NCBI GenBank assembly: GCA_041656175.1
Contig: JBBAEA010000040.1
Coordinates: forward strand, 1-24,190
Reading direction: 5' to 3'
Source: JBBAEA01 sp041656175
GTDB taxonomy: Bacteria; Myxococcota_A; Bradymonadia; UBA4248
DNA length: 24,190 bases
Shown: piece after piece, positions 14,845 to 22,682 of the stretch
Layout of the letters: every line of letters begins with the position of its first letter
How positions within the stretch are numbered: position 1 is the first letter of the stretch
Made by a program: the position numbers and the translations under genes
The notes under the pieces: model-generated
The model's database searches: none
Told to the model about the DNA's origin: nothing
The model's input: only the letters and a program-made list of their open reading frames with translations

Positions 14845-15105
14845 CAAGCGCAAAGTCCTGTATTTGGCTGTTTTTACGTTTTTTCTTTGGTGGGGGAAGT
14901 TTCCCCCTACGCGCGGGCTTCTTCACAAAATGCGCAATTTGCAAAAATAAGATGCGTTGTATTCGCTCGTATCGCTCATTCAACGCATTTTATTTGCTCA
15001 TTGCGCTTTTTGCTCAGTGATCCCGCGCTACCCCCTTCGCGGGGACACCCCGCGACGCCCCGTCTCATTTTTGGCGAAACCAAGGCGAGCCCGCGCTACC
15101 CCCTA
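14845..15105 (+). repeat. Interspersed hairpin repeat, family A copy 3
   Basis: The left end CAAGCGCAAAGTCCTGTATT, GGCTGTTTTTACGTTTTTT and the hairpin GGGGGAA-GT-TTCCCCC closely match copy 1. The right end (15025-15081) has GCGCTACCCCCTTCGC, CGCGGGG-aca-CCCCGCG and GACGCCCCGT, and GCGCTACCCCCTA recurs at 15093-15105. The middle is a long imperfect palindrome: left arm 14932-14959 (GCGCAAT...ATAAGATGCGTTG) against right arm 14981-15006 (CAACGCATTTTAT...ATTGCGC). It fills half of the 14799-15351 gap; 15106-15351 shows nothing I can name beyond AT-rich sequence before the BspA-like gene. Confidence 0.82.
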
Positions 15106-15351
15106 AAATCCAAACTGCTCTCCATGAGTAGAGTTTTTGCAATTTCAAGATTTAACTTGCAACGCGTAGCACACAAAGCAGTATATGATCCGTTACTAAA
15201 AAGACTAGCCCAAAAATAAATTTTTTTATACACGCGTATAGCGCTTGAGTCAGAAGTACTTATTTTAAGCTTCTTGCTAGGTACCGCTGAGCTTAAGCCA
15301 TAGAGCATTTTTTCAAAGTGCTTGTATCAATATTTTAGCGAAGGGCTCGTC

Positions 15352-17946
15352 ATGAAGAAAATCATCATTTTTCTATTTTATGCTTTCGCTTTAACTGCAT
15401 TAGGCTGCGAGTTAGAGGACGCTTTAAAGTTTTCGCAAGTTTGTCCTCCACTGGATGGTCGCTGTTGTCCAGAAGGTATGATGGAGTGCACCCAAGAAGA
15501 GATGTTCAAAGCAAACAGATGTAGCATGGACGCGAACCCTGGTGTTTTTTCGCAACGCCAATCTTGGTGTTTAGATGGCAATAGGTGCCGCGCTACAGAG
15601 GAGAATGTCTTCACCTGTGATTCCAAGTGCGACCAAGGTGAGGAGCTTTGCCAAGGTAAGTGTTATAACCCAAATACTGATGTTAAGAACTGTGGTGGCT
15701 GCCGTGTTGAAACCACCGATGAAGAGAAAAAAAGCAAAATGCTATGCACGGGAAGGAGTGATACATGCAGCGATGGCCAATGTACATGTGGAACATCTCC
15801 ACCTTGTCCCGAACACTTACAATGCGTAGCTGGAGAGTGCATAACGATTAGCTGTTTGCGTGATGAGGACTGCGAAAGCAGTTTTTGTGATTCCGCCTTA
15901 GATTATCAATGCTCCGTACGCTGTAGTGCCGATAGCGACTGCAAAAATCATGAAGACATTGAAGGTGAATTTTGCAGAGACGACGGGCGATGTGCTAGCA
16001 AGGTTTTTGAAACGATCTGGGTCGCCAAAACGGACAATCCTACACTCATTCTACCCTATGTAAAAAAAGAAAGAATGGGGAACAAAGAGCCATGTAACTT
16101 TCGTGTTATTTGGAAGGCAAATAAGTATCTTCTCGATCCAGAAGATAATTGGGACAAAGCAGATGTGGTAACTGATTGCAATGATATTGAAAAACGGACT
16201 CATACTTATAATGGCATAAGCGCTGGTGAAGAAATTATCGTTAAGATCGTAGGCGATTACGATGGCTTTGGATATCCTATGCGTGGCTTCGATGAAACAG
16301 AGCCAAACTTTTTCGAACTATGCGTCATCGAAGTGGGCAACCCAGACTTAATGGCTGTCCTTCGCTTTGGGCCTGTAGGTCTAGGAACTTGCGCATTCGC
16401 ACAGCAAAATCCTACCTTTGCGAATTCTGACATTCCTGATGCAAGTAAATTACACTCCATGTCGGGTATGTTCTTACTATCCAGTTTTTTTAACCAAAAC
16501 ATAGAGAAATGGGATACACGAAACGTTACTGATATGAGTTTTCTGTTCACTGCAAATCTCGTTTTTAACCATCCTCTTGAGAGATGGGACACGCGGAATG
16601 TCACTGACATAAGTGGAATTTTTACCTATACTAGGCGTTTTAACCAAGGTTTGGGATCTTGGGATACGAGTAAGATCACAAATATGATGGGTGCATTCGC
16701 ACAGACTTCTTTTTTTAATCAAGACATTAGTCATTGGAATACTAGTAGCGTTAGCAATATGTCGGGAATGTTCTCGGGGACAGGCGCCTTTAATCAAAAT
16801 ATACAAAATTGGGATACAAGCCATGTTACAAAGATGGCGGGGATGTTTTCAGAGACAATGGCGTTTAACCAGCCTCTCGCAGACTTGAACACGAGTAGTG
16901 TTACGAATATGGAGTATATGTTTGAAGGGGCAAAGGCATTTAACCAAGCTATTGCAAACTGGGATACTAGTAATGTTATTAATATGGCTGCTATGTTTAA
17001 AGACACCACAGCGTTTAACCAAGCCATTGCGGATTGGGACACGAGCAGTGTTACAAATATGTCGGAGATGTTTAAAGACGCTACGGCGTTTAACCAAGCC
17101 ATTGCGGATTGGGACACGAGCAGTGTTACAAATATGTCGGAAATGTTTGCGAGAGCAAAGGCGTTTAACCAACCCATTGGAACTTGGAACACAAGCAATG
17201 TTACGAATATGTCGGAAATGTTTTGGAGTGCAACGGCGTTTGACCAACCCATCGGAACTTGGGACACAAGCAGCGTTACCGATATGGGAGCTATGTTTTT
17301 GAGTGCTTCGGCGTTTAATCAGCCAATTGGGGATTGGAACACGGGCAGCGTTACTAGCATGGGAGCTATGTTTTTGGGGGCTACGGCGTTTAACCAAGCG
17401 ATTGGGAATTGGGATACCAGCAGCGTAACTAGCATGGGAAGTATGTTTTCAGGGGCTAAGGCGTTTAATCAGCCAATAGGAGCTTGGAACACGGGCAGCG
17501 TTACTGACATGGCGTGGATGTTTCGAAACGCTACAGCGTTTAACCAGCCAATCGGGGAATGGGACACGGGCAGCGTTATTAGCATGGCTAGTATGTTTTC
17601 GGAAACAACGGCGTTTAATCAGCCAATTGGAGATTGGAACACAAACAGCGTTACCTCTATGGAGCAAATGTTTCAAAAAGCTACGGCGTTTAATCAGCCA
17701 ATAGGAGCTTGGAACACGGGCAGCGTTAAAGACATGAGAGACGCATTTCATGGTGCTGTTTTCTTCGATCAAGACCTCTCAGGCTGGAATTTTAGTAGCT
17801 TATTGAAACCATTCTGGGATTTATATATCACGGATTTCCTTACCAATGCTGATTCCTTTAGCCAAGAAAACTTTTGCAAACTTAAAAGTCTTGAACGCCT
17901 GAAATCTACCCGCTTAGGTCTCGAAGCTAAATATAAATGTCCGTAA
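15352..17946 (+). CDS. BspA-like surface lipoprotein with DUF285 repeats
   Basis: 864 residues from ATG 15352 (AGGG 8 nt upstream; an in-frame ATG at 15322 is less likely because it delays the signal peptide). Lipobox Ala-Leu-Gly-Cys. Residues ~30-220 are Cys-rich, including a 'C..GKCYNPNTDVKNCGGC' unit typical of myxobacterial secreted proteins. Residues ~220-365 are a globular region. Then come eighteen 25-residue repeats, consensus M-S-x-M-F-x5-F-N-Q-x-I-x-x-W-D-T-S-x-V-T-N, the DUF285/BspA-like type of leucine-rich-like repeat. BspA-like proteins mediate adhesion in oral and gut bacteria and occur in mycoplasma lipoproteins. The last repeat is degenerate, followed by a ~45-residue cap. 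Adhesion is inferred. It converges with the VWA gene. Confidence 0.9.
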   Translation: MKKIIIFLFYAFALTALGCELEDALKFSQVCPPLDGRCCPEGMMECTQEEMFKANRCSMDANPGVFSQRQSWCLDGNRCRATEENVFTCDSKCDQGEELCQGKCYNPNTDVKNCGGCRVETTDEEKKSKMLCTGRSDTCSDGQCTCGTSPPCPEHLQCVAGECITISCLRDEDCESSFCDSALDYQCSVRCSADSDCKNHEDIEGEFCRDDGRCASKVFETIWVAKTDNPTLILPYVKKERMGNKEPCNFRVIWKANKYLLDPEDNWDKADVVTDCNDIEKRTHTYNGISAGEEIIVKIVGDYDGFGYPMRGFDETEPNFFELCVIEVGNPDLMAVLRFGPVGLGTCAFAQQNPTFANSDIPDASKLHSMSGMFLLSSFFNQNIEKWDTRNVTDMSFLFTANLVFNHPLERWDTRNVTDISGIFTYTRRFNQGLGSWDTSKITNMMGAFAQTSFFNQDISHWNTSSVSNMSGMFSGTGAFNQNIQNWDTSHVTKMAGMFSETMAFNQPLADLNTSSVTNMEYMFEGAKAFNQAIANWDTSNVINMAAMFKDTTAFNQAIADWDTSSVTNMSEMFKDATAFNQAIADWDTSSVTNMSEMFARAKAFNQPIGTWNTSNVTNMSEMFWSATAFDQPIGTWDTSSVTDMGAMFLSASAFNQPIGDWNTGSVTSMGAMFLGATAFNQAIGNWDTSSVTSMGSMFSGAKAFNQPIGAWNTGSVTDMAWMFRNATAFNQPIGEWDTGSVISMASMFSETTAFNQPIGDWNTNSVTSMEQMFQKATAFNQPIGAWNTGSVKDMRDAFHGAVFFDQDLSGWNFSSLLKPFWDLYITDFLTNADSFSQENFCKLKSLERLKSTRLGLEAKYKCP
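16459..17808 (+). repeat. 75-bp tandem repeat tract (18 units) within the BspA-like gene
   Basis: Eighteen in-frame 75-bp units encode the DUF285 repeats. Units in the second half are most alike. 17011-17066 and 17086-17141 are identical over 56 bp at exactly one unit spacing, marking a recent duplication. Because the unit is a multiple of three, other frames also stay open; the long minus-strand frames here are by-products. Confidence 0.92.
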
Positions 17947-17966
17947 TTTTTACCGTAAAAGCCGCC

Positions 17967-17990
17967 AAAAAAAGAGGGGCTAAGCCCCTC
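17967..17990 (-). terminator. Rho-independent terminator of the VWA gene
   Basis: Read on the minus strand, GAGGGGC-tta-GCCCCTC (7-bp perfect stem, 3-nt loop) is followed directly by seven T residues (17973-17967). It lies 28 nt past the VWA stop codon and 20 nt from the end of the convergent BspA-like gene. It has no T-run on the plus strand, so it serves only the VWA transcript. Confidence 0.9.
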
Positions 17991-18017
17991 CAAAGGCATG
18001 GTTTGCAGTAATTTTCG

Positions 18018-18737
18018 CTATTTTTCAATAATAGCTTTTGTTTTGGCTGCTGCTCTGGGAGCCATATTCCTAACACCGCCACCTGTGGCTTTAAACTCTT
18101 CGATGTTATCGCGGCGAATGCCGTAATTTTGCCCCACGGCAAAGGCATCGATATTGGCACCAAAGAATAAAAATTCCCAGCCGAGTTCCTGGCGAGCACT
18201 GACTAGCCTGTGGATTTCCCTTGCGCTGTACTCTCTACTAGAATTTTCCTCACCGTCGGTGGCAATAACGAAGATAACCTTGCAAGGTCGTGCTTCTTGG
18301 GGAAGGTTTTTAAGGCGCAGATCTTGAGTAGCGATGGCTCTTCCAAAAGCGTCGAGTAAAGCTGTCATGCCGCTGGGTCTGTACTGCCCATCGCGTAAAC
18401 GAGCGTTGTCTAAATCTTCATTGACAAAAACGGCTTCGTAGCCATGGTCGAAGAAAATGGTACTGATTTTGATTTTCTTCTCTTTAATTTCGAGGTGCTC
18501 TTTAATAAAGCTGTTATATGCGCCGACAACATCCTTTTCAAGACCGCTCATCGATCCACTTTTGTCCATGATATAGACGATATCAACCTTGTCTTTGGCA
18601 CATATTGCGGGTGGCTTTAAACAGATCAATTCGCTTTCTGGAACTAACTGCCTCGAAGTCTCTCCGTTCTGGGCGAATACAGTACTAGAGAAGCAAAACG
18701 CAAATATGGCGACGAGTAAAAAAACAAAACGCTTCAT
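18018..18737 (-). CDS. Secreted von Willebrand factor A domain protein
   Basis: 239 residues from ATG 18737, chosen because GGAGG lies 5 nt upstream and a normal signal peptide follows at once ('MKRFVFLLVAIFAF' ... 'TVFA' cleavage); an earlier in-frame start at 18785 would bury it. Mature protein exported to the periplasm or beyond. The VWA fold is marked by a complete MIDAS metal site: Asp58-x-Ser60-x-Ser62 ('DKSGSM'), Thr125 ('PSGMTALLDA') and Asp161 ('ATDGEENSS'). VWA domains bind proteins through a divalent cation; the partner is unknown. It ends with a short basic tail after 'ATGGGVRNMAPRAAAKTKAI'. It has its own terminator and faces away from the NlpC/P60 gene. Confidence 0.9.
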   Translation of the reverse strand: MKRFVFLLVAIFAFCFSSTVFAQNGETSRQLVPESELICLKPPAICAKDKVDIVYIMDKSGSMSGLEKDVVGAYNSFIKEHLEIKEKKIKISTIFFDHGYEAVFVNEDLDNARLRDGQYRPSGMTALLDAFGRAIATQDLRLKNLPQEARPCKVIFVIATDGEENSSREYSAREIHRLVSARQELGWEFLFFGANIDAFAVGQNYGIRRDNIEEFKATGGGVRNMAPRAAAKTKAIIEK

Positions 18738-18816
18738 GCTTACCTCCAAAGAAAGAGAGTGGACGCAAACCCCCGTTATACGCAATACGCAAAAGCCATA
18801 CCAGATTTATATTTTA

Positions 18817-18836
18817 ATAAAGCACGCCTGCTTTAT
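18817..18836. promoter_or_regulatory. Perfect inverted repeat in the divergent VWA / NlpC-P60 intergenic region
   Basis: ATAAAGCA-cgcc-TGCTTTAT is an 8-bp perfect palindrome with a 4-nt spacer, 80 nt upstream of the VWA start in AT-rich sequence. It could be an operator or an mRNA leader hairpin. No convincing promoter hexamer pair was found on either strand in the 18738-19089 gap, and I see nothing else in it. Confidence 0.35.
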
Positions 18837-19089
18837 AGCGATCACAGATGGAGCCTAGATTGCAGCGCTAGCCAAAAATCGCCTTTAACGCTATGAATAG
18901 CGAGCGCTCAGCGCACGCAAAACGTAAGCCCTCTGTTCGCCGAGGATCGTTTTAGCTTCTGTTTATGACGTTAAAGCTAGTTTTGCCAAAAAACATAGCT
19001 AAAGCGCATGGAACAATAAATTCAGCGCTGCAAGACTCCATCATGAGGATGTCTTTTGAATCTTTTGAGCGCAGATAGTGTAGAAAACC

Positions 19090-22000
19090 ATGAGTTTTAT
19101 TCGAAAGATCTCAATATTTTGCATTTTTTTTCTGATTTTGTTTTCACTAGCCTGCAATCCAAAGGATGCTCAAAAAAGCGACAGCCTTCTTACACTAGAT
19201 AGGGGCGAGCTTGAGCTAATAGAGGATAATCATGAGGACAAAGAAGATGCAGAGAATAGGCTAGCTTGCGCGCGCGATAAAAAAGCGCCTCACCCGCTGC
19301 CTGGCATTACTAAAGAAGCGCTAAAGCTCGACTACTGGCTAGAGCAAACAGGCGATGCACTAGACGATGTGTCACTAACGCAAAACGATATCGTTGCGCA
19401 AAACGCAATTAAGCTCACGCCCTACAACGATTTGCGACACCAATTGAGCGAAGATGAGCTACAATGGATGATCGATCGGCGCGTGGCACCGACGATGGAA
19501 AAATTCAAAAAAGGCGCTTTACGCTACGAAAACAAAGAAACAGATCTCGTTTTTTGGGAGAACGTTTCACGCGATCTTCGCAAAGTCACAGCGCAAGCAA
19601 GCTTTCGCATACTACTCGCCGATACCATGATACACTGCGGTCCAGAACGCGTTCCTTATTTAACCCCCAACGGCGAAGCTCGATTTAGTCGCAACAACTG
19701 TAGCATGGCCAAGGCTCAAGAAGCGCTGGAACTCTTATTTGAGTACCCCGAAGGGCTATATTTTGTACGAAACGACTACTCTTGGGGCTGGATCGATAAA
19801 GCGACGCCGCTCTCGGCGCCGCTTAGCGATAGCGAAAAAACTCAATGGCTCGCACAATCGGCTCGTTGGTTTAGCCCAAAGGCAGTGGAACTTGGCGAGA
19901 ATCGTTTTGCTAAGGGCAGTTTTTTGGCAGGAGACGATAAACTAATCCACGTAGCTACACGTAATGGCGTCGAAAGCTTCCCAGCCCAGGGTTTTATCGA
20001 CACTCGCCGTGATCTCACGCGGCGGCGCTTGCTCGAAACTTTATTTTTGTTTAACGGCGACGAGTACGGCTGGGGCGGGGATCGAGGAAATCGCGATTGT
20101 TCGCGCCTTTTACTTGATGCGATGAAAAGCTTTGGCCTTGTGCTGCCGCGCCACAGCGCAGATCAAGCTGTGGCATCATCATTTTATCTCGATATATCTG
20201 GTATCGACGATTTAGAAGAAAAACTCCGCATACTCGATGAAGCCCATAAGCAGGGCATTGTTTTTCTGCACTTCCCAGGGCACATTATGTATTACCTCGG
20301 GCGCGATAAAAACAATGAACCCACTATATTCCACGCGTTTTCCGAGTATCTCGAAGCCTGTCACTTAGAAGAACCCCGCGTAGACACTTTGGTGCACGTC
20401 GATACAACGACGCTGAGCGGTCTTGGCTTAGGCGAGGGAACGGCGAGAAGATCTTTTTTGGAGCGTCTGAGTATTATAAGTGTTTTTGCCAATAACACAG
20501 GTGCTGCTCTTCAGGATCTTGCACAATACCCCGACGCTGGCTTCGCTCAAGACAGTGCGCTCTGCTCACAAAAATCAGATGGGCTGCAATTTTGGTATGG
20601 CCCCGATGAGCCACAAAAGGATAGTTTGCTCAGAATTGTGATCATGAGCTCCGAAGGGGAAAGCGTTAAAAACGCAAACATATCGCTGCTCTCGCCCCAG
20701 AACCGTGTTTTGAAACTTGAAGCAAAACGCGTCCTTGGGCCTCCGCATTATCTCTACGCCGAATATAAGCCCGAGGAAGAGGGAACTTGGCGAGTACTCG
20801 TGGGCAACCAAGGCGAATGTTATATGCTGCGTAACGTGCGGGTGAGAAAAAAACAAAATGTACAAAGCCCGCAGCCAAAGTCTGGGGCTTGGGAAGTCAC
20901 AAAACGATGGAGCGAGGGCTACGAAAATTTGTATTCCGCCTTCGTACGCGAACTCTTCGACTATCCTAGCGAAGAAGATTTGACTTGGAAGAGCTTACAC
21001 GAAATTTTGCAAGTAAAGGAGCGTAATATCCTGCATAACTACCTCGGACAAGAAGAAGATGCAGCACTGAAGTTAGCTCCAGACTGCGCCGATCTGCCCT
21101 ATTTGCTCCGTGCGTATTTCGCGTGGAAACTAGGCCTTCCCTTTGGGTACCGAAAGTGTTCACGTGGTAAAGCCAACAAAGCACCTCGCTGCGGCGCCCT
21201 TCAAAACCAAGCTGATGTGCAAGCCAAAGAAAATCCAGCGAGGTCGTTTACATACTTTTCTAACGCCTTCGTTATCAACGCTGTGCACTCCGCAAGTGCG
21301 CGTACCCTACCCCAAGACGAGGAAAGCGACCTCTACCCAATCCCCCTGCAGAAGCGCTGGCTGCGCCCTGGCACCGTTTACGCCGACCCCTACGGTCACC
21401 TCTTTATACTTGCGCTCTACCGTCCACAAACCCTGAACGAACAGGGTGTTTTGTGGGCCGTAGACGCCCAACCCGATGGAACCATCACGCGTAAACGTTT
21501 TTGGCGAGGGAACTTTTTGTTCGACCCTGACACGAGTAGCAGCGGCGCTGGTTTCAAGGCGTTTAGACCCATCGTCAAAGCGGGCGAGGAATATATTGCG
21601 TTAACAAACGCGGATATCGGCAAAGATACGTCCTTCACGCCCTTTAGCATGCAACAATACGAAATTACGGTGCCCGAATTCTACGACATCATGGAAAATA
21701 TTATTAACCCACGTCCCCTTGACCCCGAGTCACAGTTGCAAAGCTTACTCGATTCTTTACTAGAATCTGCGCAAAAACGCGTATTATCAGTGCAAAACGG
21801 CGAGGATTATATCAAAAAGAACGGCTCAACAGCGATGAAGATGCCAAGTGGCTACGCGGTCTTCGAAACTTCAGGTCCTTGGGAAGACTTCGCCACCCCC
21901 TCGCGAGATATGCGCCTTCTCATCGCTATTGATGCTGTAGAAGATTTTCCACACAGTATTAAGCGAAAAGCCTCACATCTGCGACTTAGCGATGAATCAG

Positions 22001-22296
22001 CCCATGAACTCAGTGAGCAAATAGGCGAAAAACTTTTAAACAAAGCCAAAGATATGTATTTTAGCTACACGCGCAGTGATGGGCAGGAACAAAAGCTCAG
22101 CCTCAAGGATCTGCTCGAACGAAAACAGCAGCTCGAAATCGCATACCACCCCGCCGACTGTATTGAATTTCGTTGGGGAGCGCCTAGCCAAAGTGAAGAG
22201 GCCAAAAGCTGCAAACGCAGAGCGAGCAAAGCGGAGCAAGAACGCGTCGCACAGTTCCGACACTGGTTCAGCCAAAGACGCCGCCCACCTCGCTGA
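19090..22296 (+). CDS. Large lipoprotein: SH3/NlpC-P60 cysteine peptidase plus second papain-like domain
   Basis: 1068 residues, lipobox Phe-Ser-Leu-Ala-Cys22. Residues ~70-310 resemble the N-terminal stabilising and SH3-like domains of C40 peptidases ('YFVRNDYSWGWID', 'ARWFSPKAVELG'). Residues ~315-420 are NlpC/P60: 'YGWGGDRGNRDCSRLLLD' with Cys337, 'LPRHSADQ', 'PGHIMYYLG' with His398, and 'TIFHA' with His415. This fold cleaves peptide stems of peptidoglycan. Residues ~500-590 look like a beta-sandwich. Residues ~660-810 contain 'DCADLPYLLRAYFAWK' (Cys666), 'GTVYADPYGHLFIL' (His770) and 'AVDAQPDGTI' (Asp792), a Cys-His-Asp order that suggests a second papain- or transglutaminase-like enzyme. 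The C-terminus is helical and charged. The final Arg codon and TGA coincide with a family B repeat. The second domain is my inference. Confidence 0.83.
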   Translation: MSFIRKISIFCIFFLILFSLACNPKDAQKSDSLLTLDRGELELIEDNHEDKEDAENRLACARDKKAPHPLPGITKEALKLDYWLEQTGDALDDVSLTQNDIVAQNAIKLTPYNDLRHQLSEDELQWMIDRRVAPTMEKFKKGALRYENKETDLVFWENVSRDLRKVTAQASFRILLADTMIHCGPERVPYLTPNGEARFSRNNCSMAKAQEALELLFEYPEGLYFVRNDYSWGWIDKATPLSAPLSDSEKTQWLAQSARWFSPKAVELGENRFAKGSFLAGDDKLIHVATRNGVESFPAQGFIDTRRDLTRRRLLETLFLFNGDEYGWGGDRGNRDCSRLLLDAMKSFGLVLPRHSADQAVASSFYLDISGIDDLEEKLRILDEAHKQGIVFLHFPGHIMYYLGRDKNNEPTIFHAFSEYLEACHLEEPRVDTLVHVDTTTLSGLGLGEGTARRSFLERLSIISVFANNTGAALQDLAQYPDAGFAQDSALCSQKSDGLQFWYGPDEPQKDSLLRIVIMSSEGESVKNANISLLSPQNRVLKLEAKRVLGPPHYLYAEYKPEEEGTWRVLVGNQGECYMLRNVRVRKKQNVQSPQPKSGAWEVTKRWSEGYENLYSAFVRELFDYPSEEDLTWKSLHEILQVKERNILHNYLGQEEDAALKLAPDCADLPYLLRAYFAWKLGLPFGYRKCSRGKANKAPRCGALQNQADVQAKENPARSFTYFSNAFVINAVHSASARTLPQDEESDLYPIPLQKRWLRPGTVYADPYGHLFILALYRPQTLNEQGVLWAVDAQPDGTITRKRFWRGNFLFDPDTSSSGAGFKAFRPIVKAGEEYIALTNADIGKDTSFTPFSMQQYEITVPEFYDIMENIINPRPLDPESQLQSLLDSLLESAQKRVLSVQNGEDYIKKNGSTAMKMPSGYAVFETSGPWEDFATPSRDMRLLIAIDAVEDFPHSIKRKASHLRLSDESAHELSEQIGEKLLNKAKDMYFSYTRSDGQEQKLSLKDLLERKQQLEIAYHPADCIEFRWGAPSQSEEAKSCKRRASKAEQERVAQFRHWFSQRRRPPR

Positions 22297-22360
22297 GGAA
22301 ACTCTGATTTATTTTTGGGGCTCCGCCCCAAACCCCGCTAAGGGCTATCGCCCTTAGAAC
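22292..22360 (+). repeat. Interspersed repeat, family B, intact copy (terminator-like)
   Basis: It begins at CGCTGAGGAAACTCTGATTT, so it overlaps the stop codon of the NlpC/P60 gene. It has two perfect 8-bp hairpins: TTTGGGGC-tcc-GCCCCAAA (22314-22332) and CTAAGGGC-tatc-GCCCTTAG (22338-22357). A run of six T (22363-22368) follows the second stem after five bases, so it may act as the gene's terminator. Related sequence is at 13621 and 22550. Confidence 0.72.
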
Positions 22361-22420
22361 CCTTTTTTCGTTTTCTTATCTCCTTCTTTTTTTTTCTAGG
22401 ACTAGGTTCAAAATGGCAAA

Positions 22421-22528
22421 GGAAAGCTCTTTCCCCCGTACCCCCATCCCTTCAATCGCGACACGGATGTCCGCGATTGGTCGCGGCTGAGGCTGCGCGC
22501 GAAGCGCCCACAGCCTGGACGGCTGTGG
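22421..22528 (+). repeat. Interspersed multi-hairpin repeat, family C copy 1
   Basis: A short stem GGAAAG/CTTTCC (22421-22434) leads into CCCCCGTACCCCC and then about 75 nt nearly identical to 24114-24190. Within it CAATCGCG (22453-22460) pairs with CGCGATTG (22472-22479), and CCACAGCC (22508-22515) with GGCTGTGG (22521-22528). No open frame. It lies in the gap 22297-22682 with the two family B copies; 22592-22670 is AT-rich and presumably holds the transporter's promoter. Confidence 0.75.
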
Positions 22529-22549
22529 CACTAAAGAAAACACTCTTTT

Positions 22550-22591
22550 AAGGAAACTCTGATTTATTTTTATGGCTCCGCCCTTAGAAGC
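22550..22591 (+). repeat. Interspersed repeat, family B, internally deleted copy
   Basis: AAGGAAACTCTGATTTATTT, TTATGGCTCCGCCC, then directly TTAGAAGC. This equals the 22292 element with the segment between the two hairpins removed. Nine T residues follow. Confidence 0.65.
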
Positions 22592-22682
22592 TTTTTTTTT
22601 GCGTACTGCCTTGATTTGATTGACTTTATTTTAAACGTTCGCCTTACTTTCCATACTTTATTTTAGCAGCTTAAGGCCTCTT

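Noticed and set aside
14259..15219. Long frames on both strands overlapping the metal exporter and repeat A copy 3 (up to 317 residues)
   Set aside because: They shadow the exporter's biased codon use (low-complexity Ser/Thr/Pro or Val/Gly/Asp) and continue into repeat sequence.
16257..17772. Four minus-strand frames (107-182 residues) with internal repeats
   Set aside because: By-products of the 75-bp in-frame tandem repeat, which keeps other frames open.
16459..17808. CRISPR array
   Set aside because: The periodicity is 75 bp with gradual sequence change and a clean coding frame, without constant repeats and unique spacers.
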